The notes beneath the pieces were generated by a model that was not told the origin of the DNA, made no database searches, and saw only the letters and a list, made by a program, of their open reading frames with translations. Positions 9,483 to 17,824 of a stretch of 25,655 bases of DNA are shown one piece after another (positions within the stretch are counted from its first letter, which is position 1; the number at the start of each line of letters is the position of its first letter). The position numbers were made by a program, and so were the translations under genes. Source of the stretch: a virus. Where the stretch lies: positions 1 to 25,655 of the IMG/VR virus record IMGVR_UViG_3300032134_000017; one strand, 5' to 3'.

Positions 9483-9943
9483 GATATATCTACCTCAACA
9501 TCAAATATTTCTAAATCAGCAGTATCTAATTTTAGTGATAAAACTACCTTAAGTGAGTTTCCTCCTGCTGGTCCTGCATCTCCTGTAGGAAATACTCCAA
9601 GTTTTGCTATGTGGGCTCCTACAATATAATTAGTAAATGAGTATTGAATTTCCCTCTTAATATCTTCAAAGGTATCTTGATCTAAGGGTTGGAAAACATA
9701 GCGTCTCAAGTTACAACCAAAGTTTGGCAACATAACTCTCTCACCTTTTTCTGTTAAAAGAAGCTGCTTTACAGCGTCCTTAATCATTTCAGCCCCAGAC
9801 TTTTTAGCAAAAAACCCTCCTCCACTTGCCGAGCCCAAAGGAAAATCTAAACCATAAACTTCCTGCCTTTGCCCCGTAACAGGTTGCTTCATATACCTCG
9901 GGGGTATTTTTCCGTAGACGGTTACTGTTTGATTAGCTGCCAT
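9479..9943 (-). CDS. Baseplate wedge protein, gp25-like (P2 W-like)
   Basis: A 154-residue protein. Residues 53-110 match the gp25-like fold: a helix (MIKDAVKQLLLTEKGER) running into the conserved GER-V-M-L-P-N-F-G motif at 67-76, then RRYVFQPLD and a D-I-K-R-E-I helix. In T4, P2 and contractile injection systems this small protein joins the gp6/J ring to the sheath and is needed to start sheath polymerisation. Despite the 'gp25-like lysozyme' domain name, no catalytic role is implied. The first 50 residues are an extension with an unusual Gly/Phe-rich stretch. The start overlaps the stop of the LamG protein gene as TAATG, and the stop overlaps the J start as ATGA, so its output is probably tied to both neighbours. 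Confidence 0.93.
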   Translation of the reverse strand: MAANQTVTVYGKIPPRYMKQPVTGQRQEVYGLDFPLGSASGGGFFAKKSGAEMIKDAVKQLLLTEKGERVMLPNFGCNLRRYVFQPLDQDTFEDIKREIQYSFTNYIVGAHIAKLGVFPTGDAGPAGGNSLKVVLSLKLDTADLEIFDVEVDIS

Positions 9944-12663
9944 TACATCTTAATGTTCTTGAAGAAGCCTTGTTGAGCTTTATAATTTTTTAAAACTTCT
10001 GAATTATCTAGGGCTCTAGAATAAAATTTCAAGCTTCCTAAGTGTCCACGCAACCCGCTTGTAATTCCACCTCTATCTCCCCCCAAAAAGTTACCAGATT
10101 TATACATCCCATCCGTGTACCCACCCCCTACAATCCAAGGAGTATAGAAAGTATTAAGAAGGGGGCCTTGTTTAAGAACTGTAGGACCATCAACAGTTGT
10201 GGAAGAGTATTGGAAACTGTTGTTTTTCTTAAAGGAGGGTAGACTTGGAGGCACTTGCGGGTCCACACCAAAAACAGTTGATATGGAAGATGTAGCCACC
10301 AACGCCCCATCAGCAAACATCTTTATCGTATTTGTTTTAGGATCACAAGTTACATCAATTAAAACAAATTGAGAGGAGACGCTTCCAAAAGTAGTAGCCG
10401 AGAGGTCTACTTTCATTTTATAGAAAGTTTCTAAGTCCTGGCAGTCATCACTATTAATCCAGGAAGCAGAGGATAAATCCCGTGACTGGGTAGGAGCTAT
10501 AAAGAAACTTAAAGAAGAAGTAGGATCATTATCATAATTATGATTACTGTACCCTGATGATCCTAAACCGTACCCTGCTTCAGTAATTCTCCTATCCCTA
10601 GTAAACCCACAAACCATTCCTCTAACAAACTGTTCTCCCCGTTCATTCCTTAAGAAGTCTAAATCTCGTTCAGTCCCTGTGTGATCTACAGCAGAAGCTC
10701 CTACTGCTGCTCCAACATTTTCACTTGCCAAAATAGCCTTTGTCAAGGAAGACACTGTGGAACTAAGCCACCCAGCCTCACCATCCATAATATTAGGAAC
10801 ATGAGCCCAGCACTCCATAGTAAATCCAGTTGACGAATAAGTTAGGTCTCGGAACTCCTTGGTGTCGGGCAGCTTGGCATAGGAGCCTAAAGCTGATGCT
10901 GCCGCAGTATCACTTGATTTGTTTTTAACAATCCCTGCAAAGTATGGGATGGCTAATCCAGAAACAAAAACACTCTTCCTAGAAGGTGCAACTAACTGAG
11001 CATTATTATACATATTCTCTGTAGCACAGTTAGTGACTGGGAAAGCAACAGAGGAGGGTAATTCTAAAGTGGTCTCTAAGAAGTTGTAAACTGCGAACAA
11101 ATCTGTAGCTACAATCTGATCATTAAGAGATAGAACGGTTCCTGCTTGGGTCGAAGAAGGAGAATAAAGAATACTACCTTTTCCAACAGTAGGAATCTTT
11201 AAATGTTCAAAAGAAAGGGAAGGGGGCTTTGCACTAGTTTTAGCAAATTTAGCATCAATAGGAAGAACAATCCCCACAACATCTGCTTGATTAAAAATCA
11301 AAGCGTTCTGCTTTTCTAAATCAACTTCTAAGTTATAGTCTGCCAAGTAGGAGAAATCATTAATTGGAATCTCACCAGGGGGGTAGGTAGGTCCACTAGC
11401 ATCTCCATAAATTTGGGGTGCTTTTACAGCTACCTCAATTTGCTTCTTGCGTCTATTAATTTTATTGTTATGATTAGCAATATCAGAGATAATCAAATTT
11501 CGCTGATTAGTTACAACAGAAGAATCTTCTCCGTAGTCGGCAATATAAGTCTGTAAATCGGAAGACAAATCATAAGTTTGTTTGTCCCGCTGTTGCTTAA
11601 GGACAGAGAGGAAGTGATCCTCATCATAATACATTTGCAGTCCAATACTATCATCAATCCTATTAGGATCAAAAATATTATCAGTAAACTTATTCAGAGA
11701 TTTGATAGAAATGGCCTGGCCCTTCCCGCCGAGGTTGGGGTCATAATCGTAAGTCCACTGCTCCCCAATAGGAACAATTCCCGAAATAGCTAGAAATACG
11801 GGATCCAACCCCCCGCTCTGAGAATCATAATACAAGCCATCAGAGGTAAGCACATACTGCCCAGCAACCGAGATGGGTGGCCCATAGGTGAGTCTAAATA
11901 CTTCTTCTTCATCAGCACCCACCTCAGGATCTTCAAGTGGATATCTCCTAAAATTCGTATTATCTAGGAAAGGATCAAGTTCGGAGCTATCTAAAAATCT
12001 AGGCTCTAGGGAAGGATCGTTTGCTCTAGCCTCTAAAATATTATTAATAGTATCTAATGAAGCATTACATTGAGAGATAAAAGCAGTAGTTTTTTGTAAA
12101 CCAGCTTTATCTCCAGCATAGATAGAATCAAGCAATTCTGCTTGTTCTGACGGGGTTAGGGTGGCTCTTTGATCAGCCGAATTTCCTGATTGAAAAGATT
12201 GAAGATCATTAAACTTATCTAAACAATCCTCTGCACTGCCTACTAAAGCAGTTATATCCTGATAATTTTGATAAAGCCCTGCTCCCACATCAATTGCATA
12301 ATCAACGGCCCCCAGGAAACCCCCTAGGTTATCCGTTTCTTGTTTGCTATCATTATCCATCCCCATCCATGCAGTATCAGAAATCCAAGTCCAGATACCT
12401 CCTTCAGTAAGAACTTCAAAAACCCCTGTGTTTATGCCAAGCTTCTTAAAAAACTCTTTAGTTTTTTCCTCAGCCTTTGCCTTTCCTCCACCGATATTAG
12501 ATTGTAACGAAGCAAGTACCCCCGAAGGCATTAAGCTAAGTGCGTTTCCAGCTAAATTTAGCATACAGCTAGGAACACCATAAGCCATACCCATAGCTTG
12601 AATGGTTCCTGTTCCTGTTTGTCCTTTAACTTTTAAGAATGTTTCTAAATCAAATGATGCCAT
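9943..12663 (-). CDS. Baseplate-associated structural protein with C-terminal LamG-like lectin domain
   Basis: A 906-residue protein in three visible parts. Residues 1-60 are rich in Gly and hydrophobics (including MGMAYGVPSCMLNLAGNALS), followed by helical and acidic segments to about 230. Residues of about 340-415 look like a long polar helix or coiled coil (FLSVLKQQRDKQTYDL through NRRKKQIEVAVK). From about 600 to the end lies a concanavalin/LamG-type jelly roll: GFTMECWAHVP, later IKMFADGALVATSSIST, and a C-terminal G-S-L-K-F-Y-S-R-A-L-D-N-S-E-V-L-K-N-Y signature that is very typical of LamG_3 domains. Such domains bind sugars, so surface glycan binding is a reasonable inference. The gene sits between spike and gp25 genes, where P2 has nothing comparable. 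GAGGG lies 8 bases before the ATG. A moderately GC-rich patch covers about 11710-11880. Confidence 0.8.
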   Translation of the reverse strand: MASFDLETFLKVKGQTGTGTIQAMGMAYGVPSCMLNLAGNALSLMPSGVLASLQSNIGGGKAKAEEKTKEFFKKLGINTGVFEVLTEGGIWTWISDTAWMGMDNDSKQETDNLGGFLGAVDYAIDVGAGLYQNYQDITALVGSAEDCLDKFNDLQSFQSGNSADQRATLTPSEQAELLDSIYAGDKAGLQKTTAFISQCNASLDTINNILEARANDPSLEPRFLDSSELDPFLDNTNFRRYPLEDPEVGADEEEVFRLTYGPPISVAGQYVLTSDGLYYDSQSGGLDPVFLAISGIVPIGEQWTYDYDPNLGGKGQAISIKSLNKFTDNIFDPNRIDDSIGLQMYYDEDHFLSVLKQQRDKQTYDLSSDLQTYIADYGEDSSVVTNQRNLIISDIANHNNKINRRKKQIEVAVKAPQIYGDASGPTYPPGEIPINDFSYLADYNLEVDLEKQNALIFNQADVVGIVLPIDAKFAKTSAKPPSLSFEHLKIPTVGKGSILYSPSSTQAGTVLSLNDQIVATDLFAVYNFLETTLELPSSVAFPVTNCATENMYNNAQLVAPSRKSVFVSGLAIPYFAGIVKNKSSDTAAASALGSYAKLPDTKEFRDLTYSSTGFTMECWAHVPNIMDGEAGWLSSTVSSLTKAILASENVGAAVGASAVDHTGTERDLDFLRNERGEQFVRGMVCGFTRDRRITEAGYGLGSSGYSNHNYDNDPTSSLSFFIAPTQSRDLSSASWINSDDCQDLETFYKMKVDLSATTFGSVSSQFVLIDVTCDPKTNTIKMFADGALVATSSISTVFGVDPQVPPSLPSFKKNNSFQYSSTTVDGPTVLKQGPLLNTFYTPWIVGGGYTDGMYKSGNFLGGDRGGITSGLRGHLGSLKFYSRALDNSEVLKNYKAQQGFFKNIKM

Positions 12664-12675
12664 TAGTAGCCCTCG

Positions 12676-13794
12676 TTAGTATGTAGTAATTCCCTTGTTT
12701 CCGTAAGTACTTTGCTCAGATGGTAAAAGTACCTCCGAAGGATTAGCCCCGCCTCCTGCTAAGTTTATGTTACCTTCTATGGCATCAATGTCTATTCCCT
12801 GCTCTGCCCTTATATCTACAGAGGCACAATCAAGACTAAACTTTTTAGTCTTCATTCTAATCTCTTCATCAGCATGAATATTGAGATTTCCCCCTTCTGC
12901 ATTTAAAGTAATATCTCCCCCAGCCTTAATTATAATATCTCCGTTTGTTCCTTTAGTTTCTATTTGAATAACTTGCTCTGTTCCATTTGTTTTCAAACAT
13001 TGAATAAAGATTCTTCCTGATTCAGCTTGTGTAAAGACATTTACATCCTTCCACTTACTCTGAACATTTACATTCCCACAAATAGCCCCATCTCCCCACT
13101 CCACTCCGTTGGCTTGGTTAAGAAGCTGTAGTTCTCTTCCCCCCTTCTCTACTACAACATCAGTCTGAGATCCTATATTAAGATACTTTTGTGGTCCTAC
13201 ACTTTCTATTTCAATAGCTCTAGCAGGAAGATCATCAGTTTGAGGATTATCTGTAATCTTTATGGTACTTCCGTTCCCAGAATCTAAGACTATAGAATCA
13301 ATAGCAGGGCTATCACTTAGAGTAATTTTCTTATTTACAGTTGAAGTTAGCTCAGTCTTCCTATTAATAAAATCAGGATTATATTCTTCAGAAATAGTAA
13401 GACCAGCAGCATTAGGGCTTTTTAAAACAATCTTCATGGGTACGCCCCTAGCCCTGTATATATTGGGATCTACTCTATCAACTGGCATAGTATTAGCCCC
13501 AACAATAGGTCCCAACTCTGCTTCTACTTGTTCTGGTTCAGGAGAAAAAGTAGCTCCCATATAGTACCAAGAAGAAGATCCCACGGGCTGGCACACCAGG
13601 ATTTGAGTTCCATCTTCAGGAATTGCTATAAATGCAGCTTCACCATTTGAAGCATAAGGACTTACATAAAAAACATCCCTTAATGCATTTCCTAAAGCAT
13701 TAATTCTTGCCGAAAATGCTCCATTTGTGTTTACATCTGTTCTATCTCTTACTTCAGCTAAAGAAATTACAGGAAAGCTATCATTAGTCGTCAT
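12676..13794 (-). CDS. Central tail spike protein (gpV/gp5 C-domain-like)
   Basis: A 372-residue protein. Residues of about 20-90 have the alternating strands of an OB fold as in P2 gpV and the N-domain of T4 gp5. Residues of about 280-350 form a run of short strand repeats (GDIIIKAGGDITLNAEGGN, then LNIHADEEIRM, VDIRAEQGIDIDA, GNINLAGGG), the hallmark of the trimeric intertwined beta-helix of the membrane-piercing spike. A spike trimer sits under the hub and pierces the outer membrane on contraction. T4 gp5 carries a lysozyme domain between these parts; none is visible here, so peptidoglycan digestion must come from elsewhere, as in P2. The gene starts inside the last codons of the hub gene (11-base overlap), consistent with hub-spike co-production. 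Confidence 0.88.
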   Translation of the reverse strand: MTTNDSFPVISLAEVRDRTDVNTNGAFSARINALGNALRDVFYVSPYASNGEAAFIAIPEDGTQILVCQPVGSSSWYYMGATFSPEPEQVEAELGPIVGANTMPVDRVDPNIYRARGVPMKIVLKSPNAAGLTISEEYNPDFINRKTELTSTVNKKITLSDSPAIDSIVLDSGNGSTIKITDNPQTDDLPARAIEIESVGPQKYLNIGSQTDVVVEKGGRELQLLNQANGVEWGDGAICGNVNVQSKWKDVNVFTQAESGRIFIQCLKTNGTEQVIQIETKGTNGDIIIKAGGDITLNAEGGNLNIHADEEIRMKTKKFSLDCASVDIRAEQGIDIDAIEGNINLAGGGANPSEVLLPSEQSTYGNKGITTY

Positions 13795-16423
13795 CTTCTA
13801 CAAAATCCTCCTTTGCAAGCCTTTGGCGCACTTCAAGCTCATCTTCTTGACCCATCTTCATAGCATTTTTAACCAACTTAAACTCTGATTGTACGCTATT
13901 TCCACTAATTGTATGCTTAAATCCCATTATTTTATAAAGGCCACTAAAAAAAGTATTCATTAGTGTTCTTTTATTTTTTCGGCTTTGTTTTATAGACGCA
14001 TCTTGAGCGAAAACTATACAAGGACTGTTTACAGTAGCTACTTTAGACAAATGAAAAGTAGGAAGAGTCTTAATACTCATTTGTAAAGCTTTTCTATATA
14101 AATCTTCCATCATATCAACTGTTAAACTGTGGGGGTTTCCAGGAAGTTCTTGGTCAATTGCTAAATATCCTTTTAAATCGTTTTCTTCTGCATCATCTAA
14201 AATAGCTGCAACATGATCTGCGGTTAGGTCAGCATTATCTAACTCCAACTCTCTCGCTAGATTAGGGGAGATTCTAGATGCTAGGTCACTAAGGATCTTT
14301 TTTCTATCCTCTTTTCCTAAACCTTGAGTAAATCCTTTTTGTTTAATATAAGCTGCTGCCGCTCCTCTAGTCCTAATAGGAAAAGATCCAATCCCAGTGG
14401 GAAGTAGCCCCTCCACTACAGCAGCAGCTTTTCTTGTAATCTCTTTACTGAATCCTGCTTTTAATAGAGCAAGATAAATGGGTCCAAATTTAAAATTCAT
14501 ATCTAGAATATTAGGATTTTGGGTATTATATCTAAAGACAGAGATTCCTTTTTCTTTTATATAATTTTTTTGTTCATCACTAAAAGTAACATCAGAATAA
14601 GCAAACTCATCAGGGAGGTAAGATACATCTCCAAAAGAACCAACCTGCTCTCCCACAGGAGGATAAATTATATGTCTAATAGTATCATTATAGTGCGGGT
14701 TTCCCAAAATAATTTTATCTAATGGATGGAGAGGGATTTCTTTTACAGCAGCCATAGCATAGTCTTCTTTATTAACGAAGTCTGCCTTATCCGTTACTGA
14801 ACTCAAACTATACCCAAGTACACTTACTTCAGAAAAGTAATTTAAAAGTTTCTTTTCAGAATCTTTTGTTATGGTCTTAGCTCCTTTTTCTTTTAATTTA
14901 TTTATAGTTTCATATTTTTTATTTATATCTATCCCACCATAAAGGTACTCTTTAATAAGAGCTAAGTCTCCTACAATAATAGCCTCTTTATTTTCATTAA
15001 ATTTGTTATACCCTCCAAAAGTATAATGTACAGAAGGATCAATAACTCCTGTTTTTTTAGACCATAAATCTAGAATTTTCGTATCTGTTTCGCTCAAAGC
15101 CACAAAATTAATTTGATACTCTTCCTTAGATTGTTTTCTAATTTTATTAATTACTTCCGTTAAAACTTCTATATGATCTGGGATACCTTTTTTATCAGCT
15201 TTTTGAAGTACAGCATTAAAATATCTAGTAGAATAATAATGTTCAAACCGTTCTTTCGCAAATTTAGCTTTTTCTGCGGAGATCAACTTACCAGCCTGCG
15301 TGGTAGGAATAGTCCCTGTTAATTTTCTACCTGTTAAAGATTCTGCCTCAATTACACGAAGGTCTAAGCCAAAAGAAGACAATACCCAATCTAAAAATAA
15401 TCGTTTTCTGCCAGCCTCCGCTAAAGTAAATCCAATATCAAAAATTTTTGGAAGTTCTATGGCTTTTTTAGCAGTCCTAGTATTTTTAGCATTTTCTTGT
15501 AGAGCTTGTCTACAAATAATATTAATATTAGGAAGTAAAACAATTACGTTAGGGTTGCTTGTGGCTTTTTGTATATAATTTCTTATAGCATCTACTACCA
15601 TAGCGTGAATATCATATTCTCCTAACAAAACTGAAAGATCTGTATACGCTACGCCTTGTAATGCTTCTACATTTTCTGATCTATGTTTTTTAATATCATA
15701 TTTATCACCAGCATGTATTTTTAAATAATTTAAAGGATCATACCCAGCAAACTTTCCAAAATTTATATTTTTAGATTCCCCTTCATACCTCATCAGAAGT
15801 CCAGCTAAGTTTAAATTTACTTTTTCGTTGTATGCTCCACGCCTGTCTCCTATTTGTAAGGCATTTGCTGTTGGAACAAAATCTAATGTAATTTTTCTAG
15901 CCCCTTTTACCGAAATATCTGCTCCCGTAAGGACAACTCTATGTGGCCCAGACCATAAATCAAGATTATTTCCTACTCCATAAGAAATAAAAATTTCTTT
16001 ATTTCCATAATGTTTTTTATATTCTTGAGCTAACTCTGAATAATACAGCTTCTCATACTTTTCTAGACTAACTCCAACCTCTTCATTCATTTTTTGAGCT
16101 AGTTCACTATTTTCAGGGTTGTTTACCCGCTGGTGGGACCAACCTACTACATTTCTTACAGCATTATCAGTAAAAAAACGAGCTTCAAGCTCTTCAGTAG
16201 GATCAATAAGAACTAATCTCATTCTCATAGAAGAACCCAAATTAAGAGTATGCTCAAAAGAAATGAAATTTGGGTTAGATTCATTATCAAAAAGCAGGAC
16301 ATCCTCAAGACCATTGAGGGTTAATTCTTTTATTAAATTTTTATATGTTGCTCCCTGGGTAAAGAGTCTATCCATTACCTCTTTATTAAATCCAACTATT
16401 ATATTTGCTGTGGGGATTTTCAT
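13784..16423 (-). CDS. Baseplate hub protein (gp27/gpD-like role)
   Basis: An 879-residue, Lys/Glu/Asn-rich protein. Its N-terminus holds a strand-rich segment (SFEHTLNLGSSMRMRLVLID, then PTEELEARFF) of the kind found at the start of large baseplate hub proteins, where tube-like beta barrels sit on the spike. Downstream are helical stretches and a segment HPLDKIILGNPHYNDTIRHI followed by IYPP. The gene lies directly between a gp53-like gene (ATGA overlap at its start) and the spike gene (11-base overlap at its end), exactly where a hub gene is expected next to its spike. It is more than twice as long as T4 gp27 (about 390) or P2 gpD, so extra domains are present that I cannot name. Function rests mainly on position and the N-terminal pattern. 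Confidence 0.65.
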   Translation of the reverse strand: MKIPTANIIVGFNKEVMDRLFTQGATYKNLIKELTLNGLEDVLLFDNESNPNFISFEHTLNLGSSMRMRLVLIDPTEELEARFFTDNAVRNVVGWSHQRVNNPENSELAQKMNEEVGVSLEKYEKLYYSELAQEYKKHYGNKEIFISYGVGNNLDLWSGPHRVVLTGADISVKGARKITLDFVPTANALQIGDRRGAYNEKVNLNLAGLLMRYEGESKNINFGKFAGYDPLNYLKIHAGDKYDIKKHRSENVEALQGVAYTDLSVLLGEYDIHAMVVDAIRNYIQKATSNPNVIVLLPNINIICRQALQENAKNTRTAKKAIELPKIFDIGFTLAEAGRKRLFLDWVLSSFGLDLRVIEAESLTGRKLTGTIPTTQAGKLISAEKAKFAKERFEHYYSTRYFNAVLQKADKKGIPDHIEVLTEVINKIRKQSKEEYQINFVALSETDTKILDLWSKKTGVIDPSVHYTFGGYNKFNENKEAIIVGDLALIKEYLYGGIDINKKYETINKLKEKGAKTITKDSEKKLLNYFSEVSVLGYSLSSVTDKADFVNKEDYAMAAVKEIPLHPLDKIILGNPHYNDTIRHIIYPPVGEQVGSFGDVSYLPDEFAYSDVTFSDEQKNYIKEKGISVFRYNTQNPNILDMNFKFGPIYLALLKAGFSKEITRKAAAVVEGLLPTGIGSFPIRTRGAAAAYIKQKGFTQGLGKEDRKKILSDLASRISPNLARELELDNADLTADHVAAILDDAEENDLKGYLAIDQELPGNPHSLTVDMMEDLYRKALQMSIKTLPTFHLSKVATVNSPCIVFAQDASIKQSRKNKRTLMNTFFSGLYKIMGFKHTISGNSVQSEFKLVKNAMKMGQEDELEVRQRLAKEDFVEDDD

Positions 16424-16728
16424 AACAACTTAGGAATAAGAATCCTTTGGTTTGGAAGAAAACCTTCTCCTGGGTCAGAAATACCATTAACTAGCATTAG
16501 AAGCCACCAATTCTTAGGGCTTCCATAAAATACATTAGAAATTAAATCGGGACGATGCTCGTAACCAGCAGGAATGTAACCAACTTCATAATAATATGCA
16601 GATCCTAAGTCTTCTAATATAGAATCAAACTTTGGAGTGTTAACAATGGTGGTAGTTGTAACATTCCTATGCTTTACCCTCTGAACGTCTAGACTGTACG
16701 GTCCTTTATTTTTTCCTAATGATGCCAT
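16420..16728 (-). CDS. Baseplate wedge protein, gp53-like
   Basis: A 102-residue protein whose second half reads GYEHRPDLISNVFYGSPKNW, then WLLMLVNGISDP and a terminal LPNQRILIPKL. T4 gp53 has the same pattern (RPEELANAIYGNPQLYW followed by a VLLMCND segment). The NQRILIP ending also resembles a LysM-type repeat, a relation already known for gp53. In T4, gp53 clamps neighbouring wedges at the inner baseplate rim next to the hub. AAGGT lies 8 bases before the ATG, and the stop overlaps the hub start as ATGA. T4 gp53 is about 196 residues, so this is a compact form that ends where T4 has an extra C-terminal half. Confidence 0.85.
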   Translation of the reverse strand: MASLGKNKGPYSLDVQRVKHRNVTTTTIVNTPKFDSILEDLGSAYYYEVGYIPAGYEHRPDLISNVFYGSPKNWWLLMLVNGISDPGEGFLPNQRILIPKLL

Positions 16729-16737
16729 TATGTTACC

Positions 16738-17817
16738 TTATGAGGCAGGAGGAGACCAAGCAGCCTCAAGAGCCCCTGGATCCATGCTGTGTGCCTCTCC
16801 TAATACAACTGCTTCCCATCCTGCTAAATTATCACGTTTAATAATATTATTAGCTCCTTCTGAATTAAATGCCCCAAAGTCTCCTGTTCTAATCTCTTCT
16901 AGTTTCATATTAATTTGTAATTGACGGGGAAGTAAAGTATCTATATCGTATCCTGCTGCTTCATTATAATCAATGGTATAGCTTGTACAAATACAAGGAA
17001 TATCTTGATACAAAATTCCATGGTTCAACCTTATAATAGGAGGACCATAAATTGGATTTTGAGCATGATTAACCAGACTAGCTCTAATAATATTAGTCCA
17101 AAAAATGATTATATCAATAATACGATATTTTAACTGATCATATGCGTCTCTTGTTGCTGTTTCATTTTGGTTAGCTGTAGAGATCTGGGCTGAATTTTGA
17201 GAAAAGTCTGTATCTGCTGGAGCCCCACCGAACATTGTCACAGCACTATTTGCAGCCGACAGCAGAGATTGTTTAGCTAGTTGATTAGCGAAAGTCTGTT
17301 TTGCAATCCCATATTTAGTAGATAAAAAAGCTATATCTTCATAATTTAAAGAACCAAACCAAATTGCGTCCCCTATTACCCTTTCAGCAGACTCACGGGC
17401 AGCGGAAATATAGTGTTTCCCCTTCAAAAAAGCTGCTCCCCCAGGCTTATCAGAAGCTTTAAAAGGTTCTTTAAACTTTTGCTTTTCAGACTCTAAGTTC
17501 ATTTTATCAGAAGTGTAATAATCTATATATTCTTCTAGTTTAAGCCCTGGATGCTCCTCAAGGATATGCGGTAGTGTCATATTGAAAGACAAGTTAAGCT
17601 GCCTAGAGTCGGCTCCTAAGTAACTATACAAATTACTTGATCTTGATATCAAAGAATACTTTTGATATCTAGCTTTTTTTGTTTCTTTAATAACTACATT
17701 CTCAAAGAAAGGCACTCTAGCTATATAATATTCTTCTCCTTGAGTAGGTTTAGGGAAATAGAAAGCTAGTTTTGCCCTTTCAGGAAGTTGTCGATCAATT
17801 ATATGTCTATTAGTCAT
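16738..17817 (-). CDS. Tail tube/baseplate junction structural protein (probable)
   Basis: A 359-residue protein without membrane segments. The C-terminal part contains NPIYGPPIIRLNHGILYQDI, then PCICTSYTIDYNEAAGYD and LLPRQLQINMKLEEIRTGDFG. A 'P-P-hydrophobic-x-L-x-x-G' strand followed by 'Y-x-I-D' and 'LP-hydrophobic' is common in tube-fold and tube-initiator proteins that sit between hub and tail tube (the role of gp48/gp54 in T4), but the identity is too weak to name it. Its place between the tape measure (7 bases upstream) and gp53/hub genes supports a tube-cap or tube-initiator role. GGGA lies 12 bases before the ATG, overlapping the end of the tape-measure gene. A Gln/Asn/Ser-rich stretch near residues 200-225 is probably a flexible loop. 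Confidence 0.55.
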   Translation of the reverse strand: MTNRHIIDRQLPERAKLAFYFPKPTQGEEYYIARVPFFENVVIKETKKARYQKYSLISRSSNLYSYLGADSRQLNLSFNMTLPHILEEHPGLKLEEYIDYYTSDKMNLESEKQKFKEPFKASDKPGGAAFLKGKHYISAARESAERVIGDAIWFGSLNYEDIAFLSTKYGIAKQTFANQLAKQSLLSAANSAVTMFGGAPADTDFSQNSAQISTANQNETATRDAYDQLKYRIIDIIIFWTNIIRASLVNHAQNPIYGPPIIRLNHGILYQDIPCICTSYTIDYNEAAGYDIDTLLPRQLQINMKLEEIRTGDFGAFNSEGANNIIKRDNLAGWEAVVLGEAHSMDPGALEAAWSPPAS

Positions 17818-17824
17818 TTTGTTT

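Noticed and set aside
10128-10316. Minus-strand frame of 62 codons inside the LamG protein gene
   Set aside because: It is an alternative frame of the LamG domain coding region, with no ribosome site and no coding-like composition.
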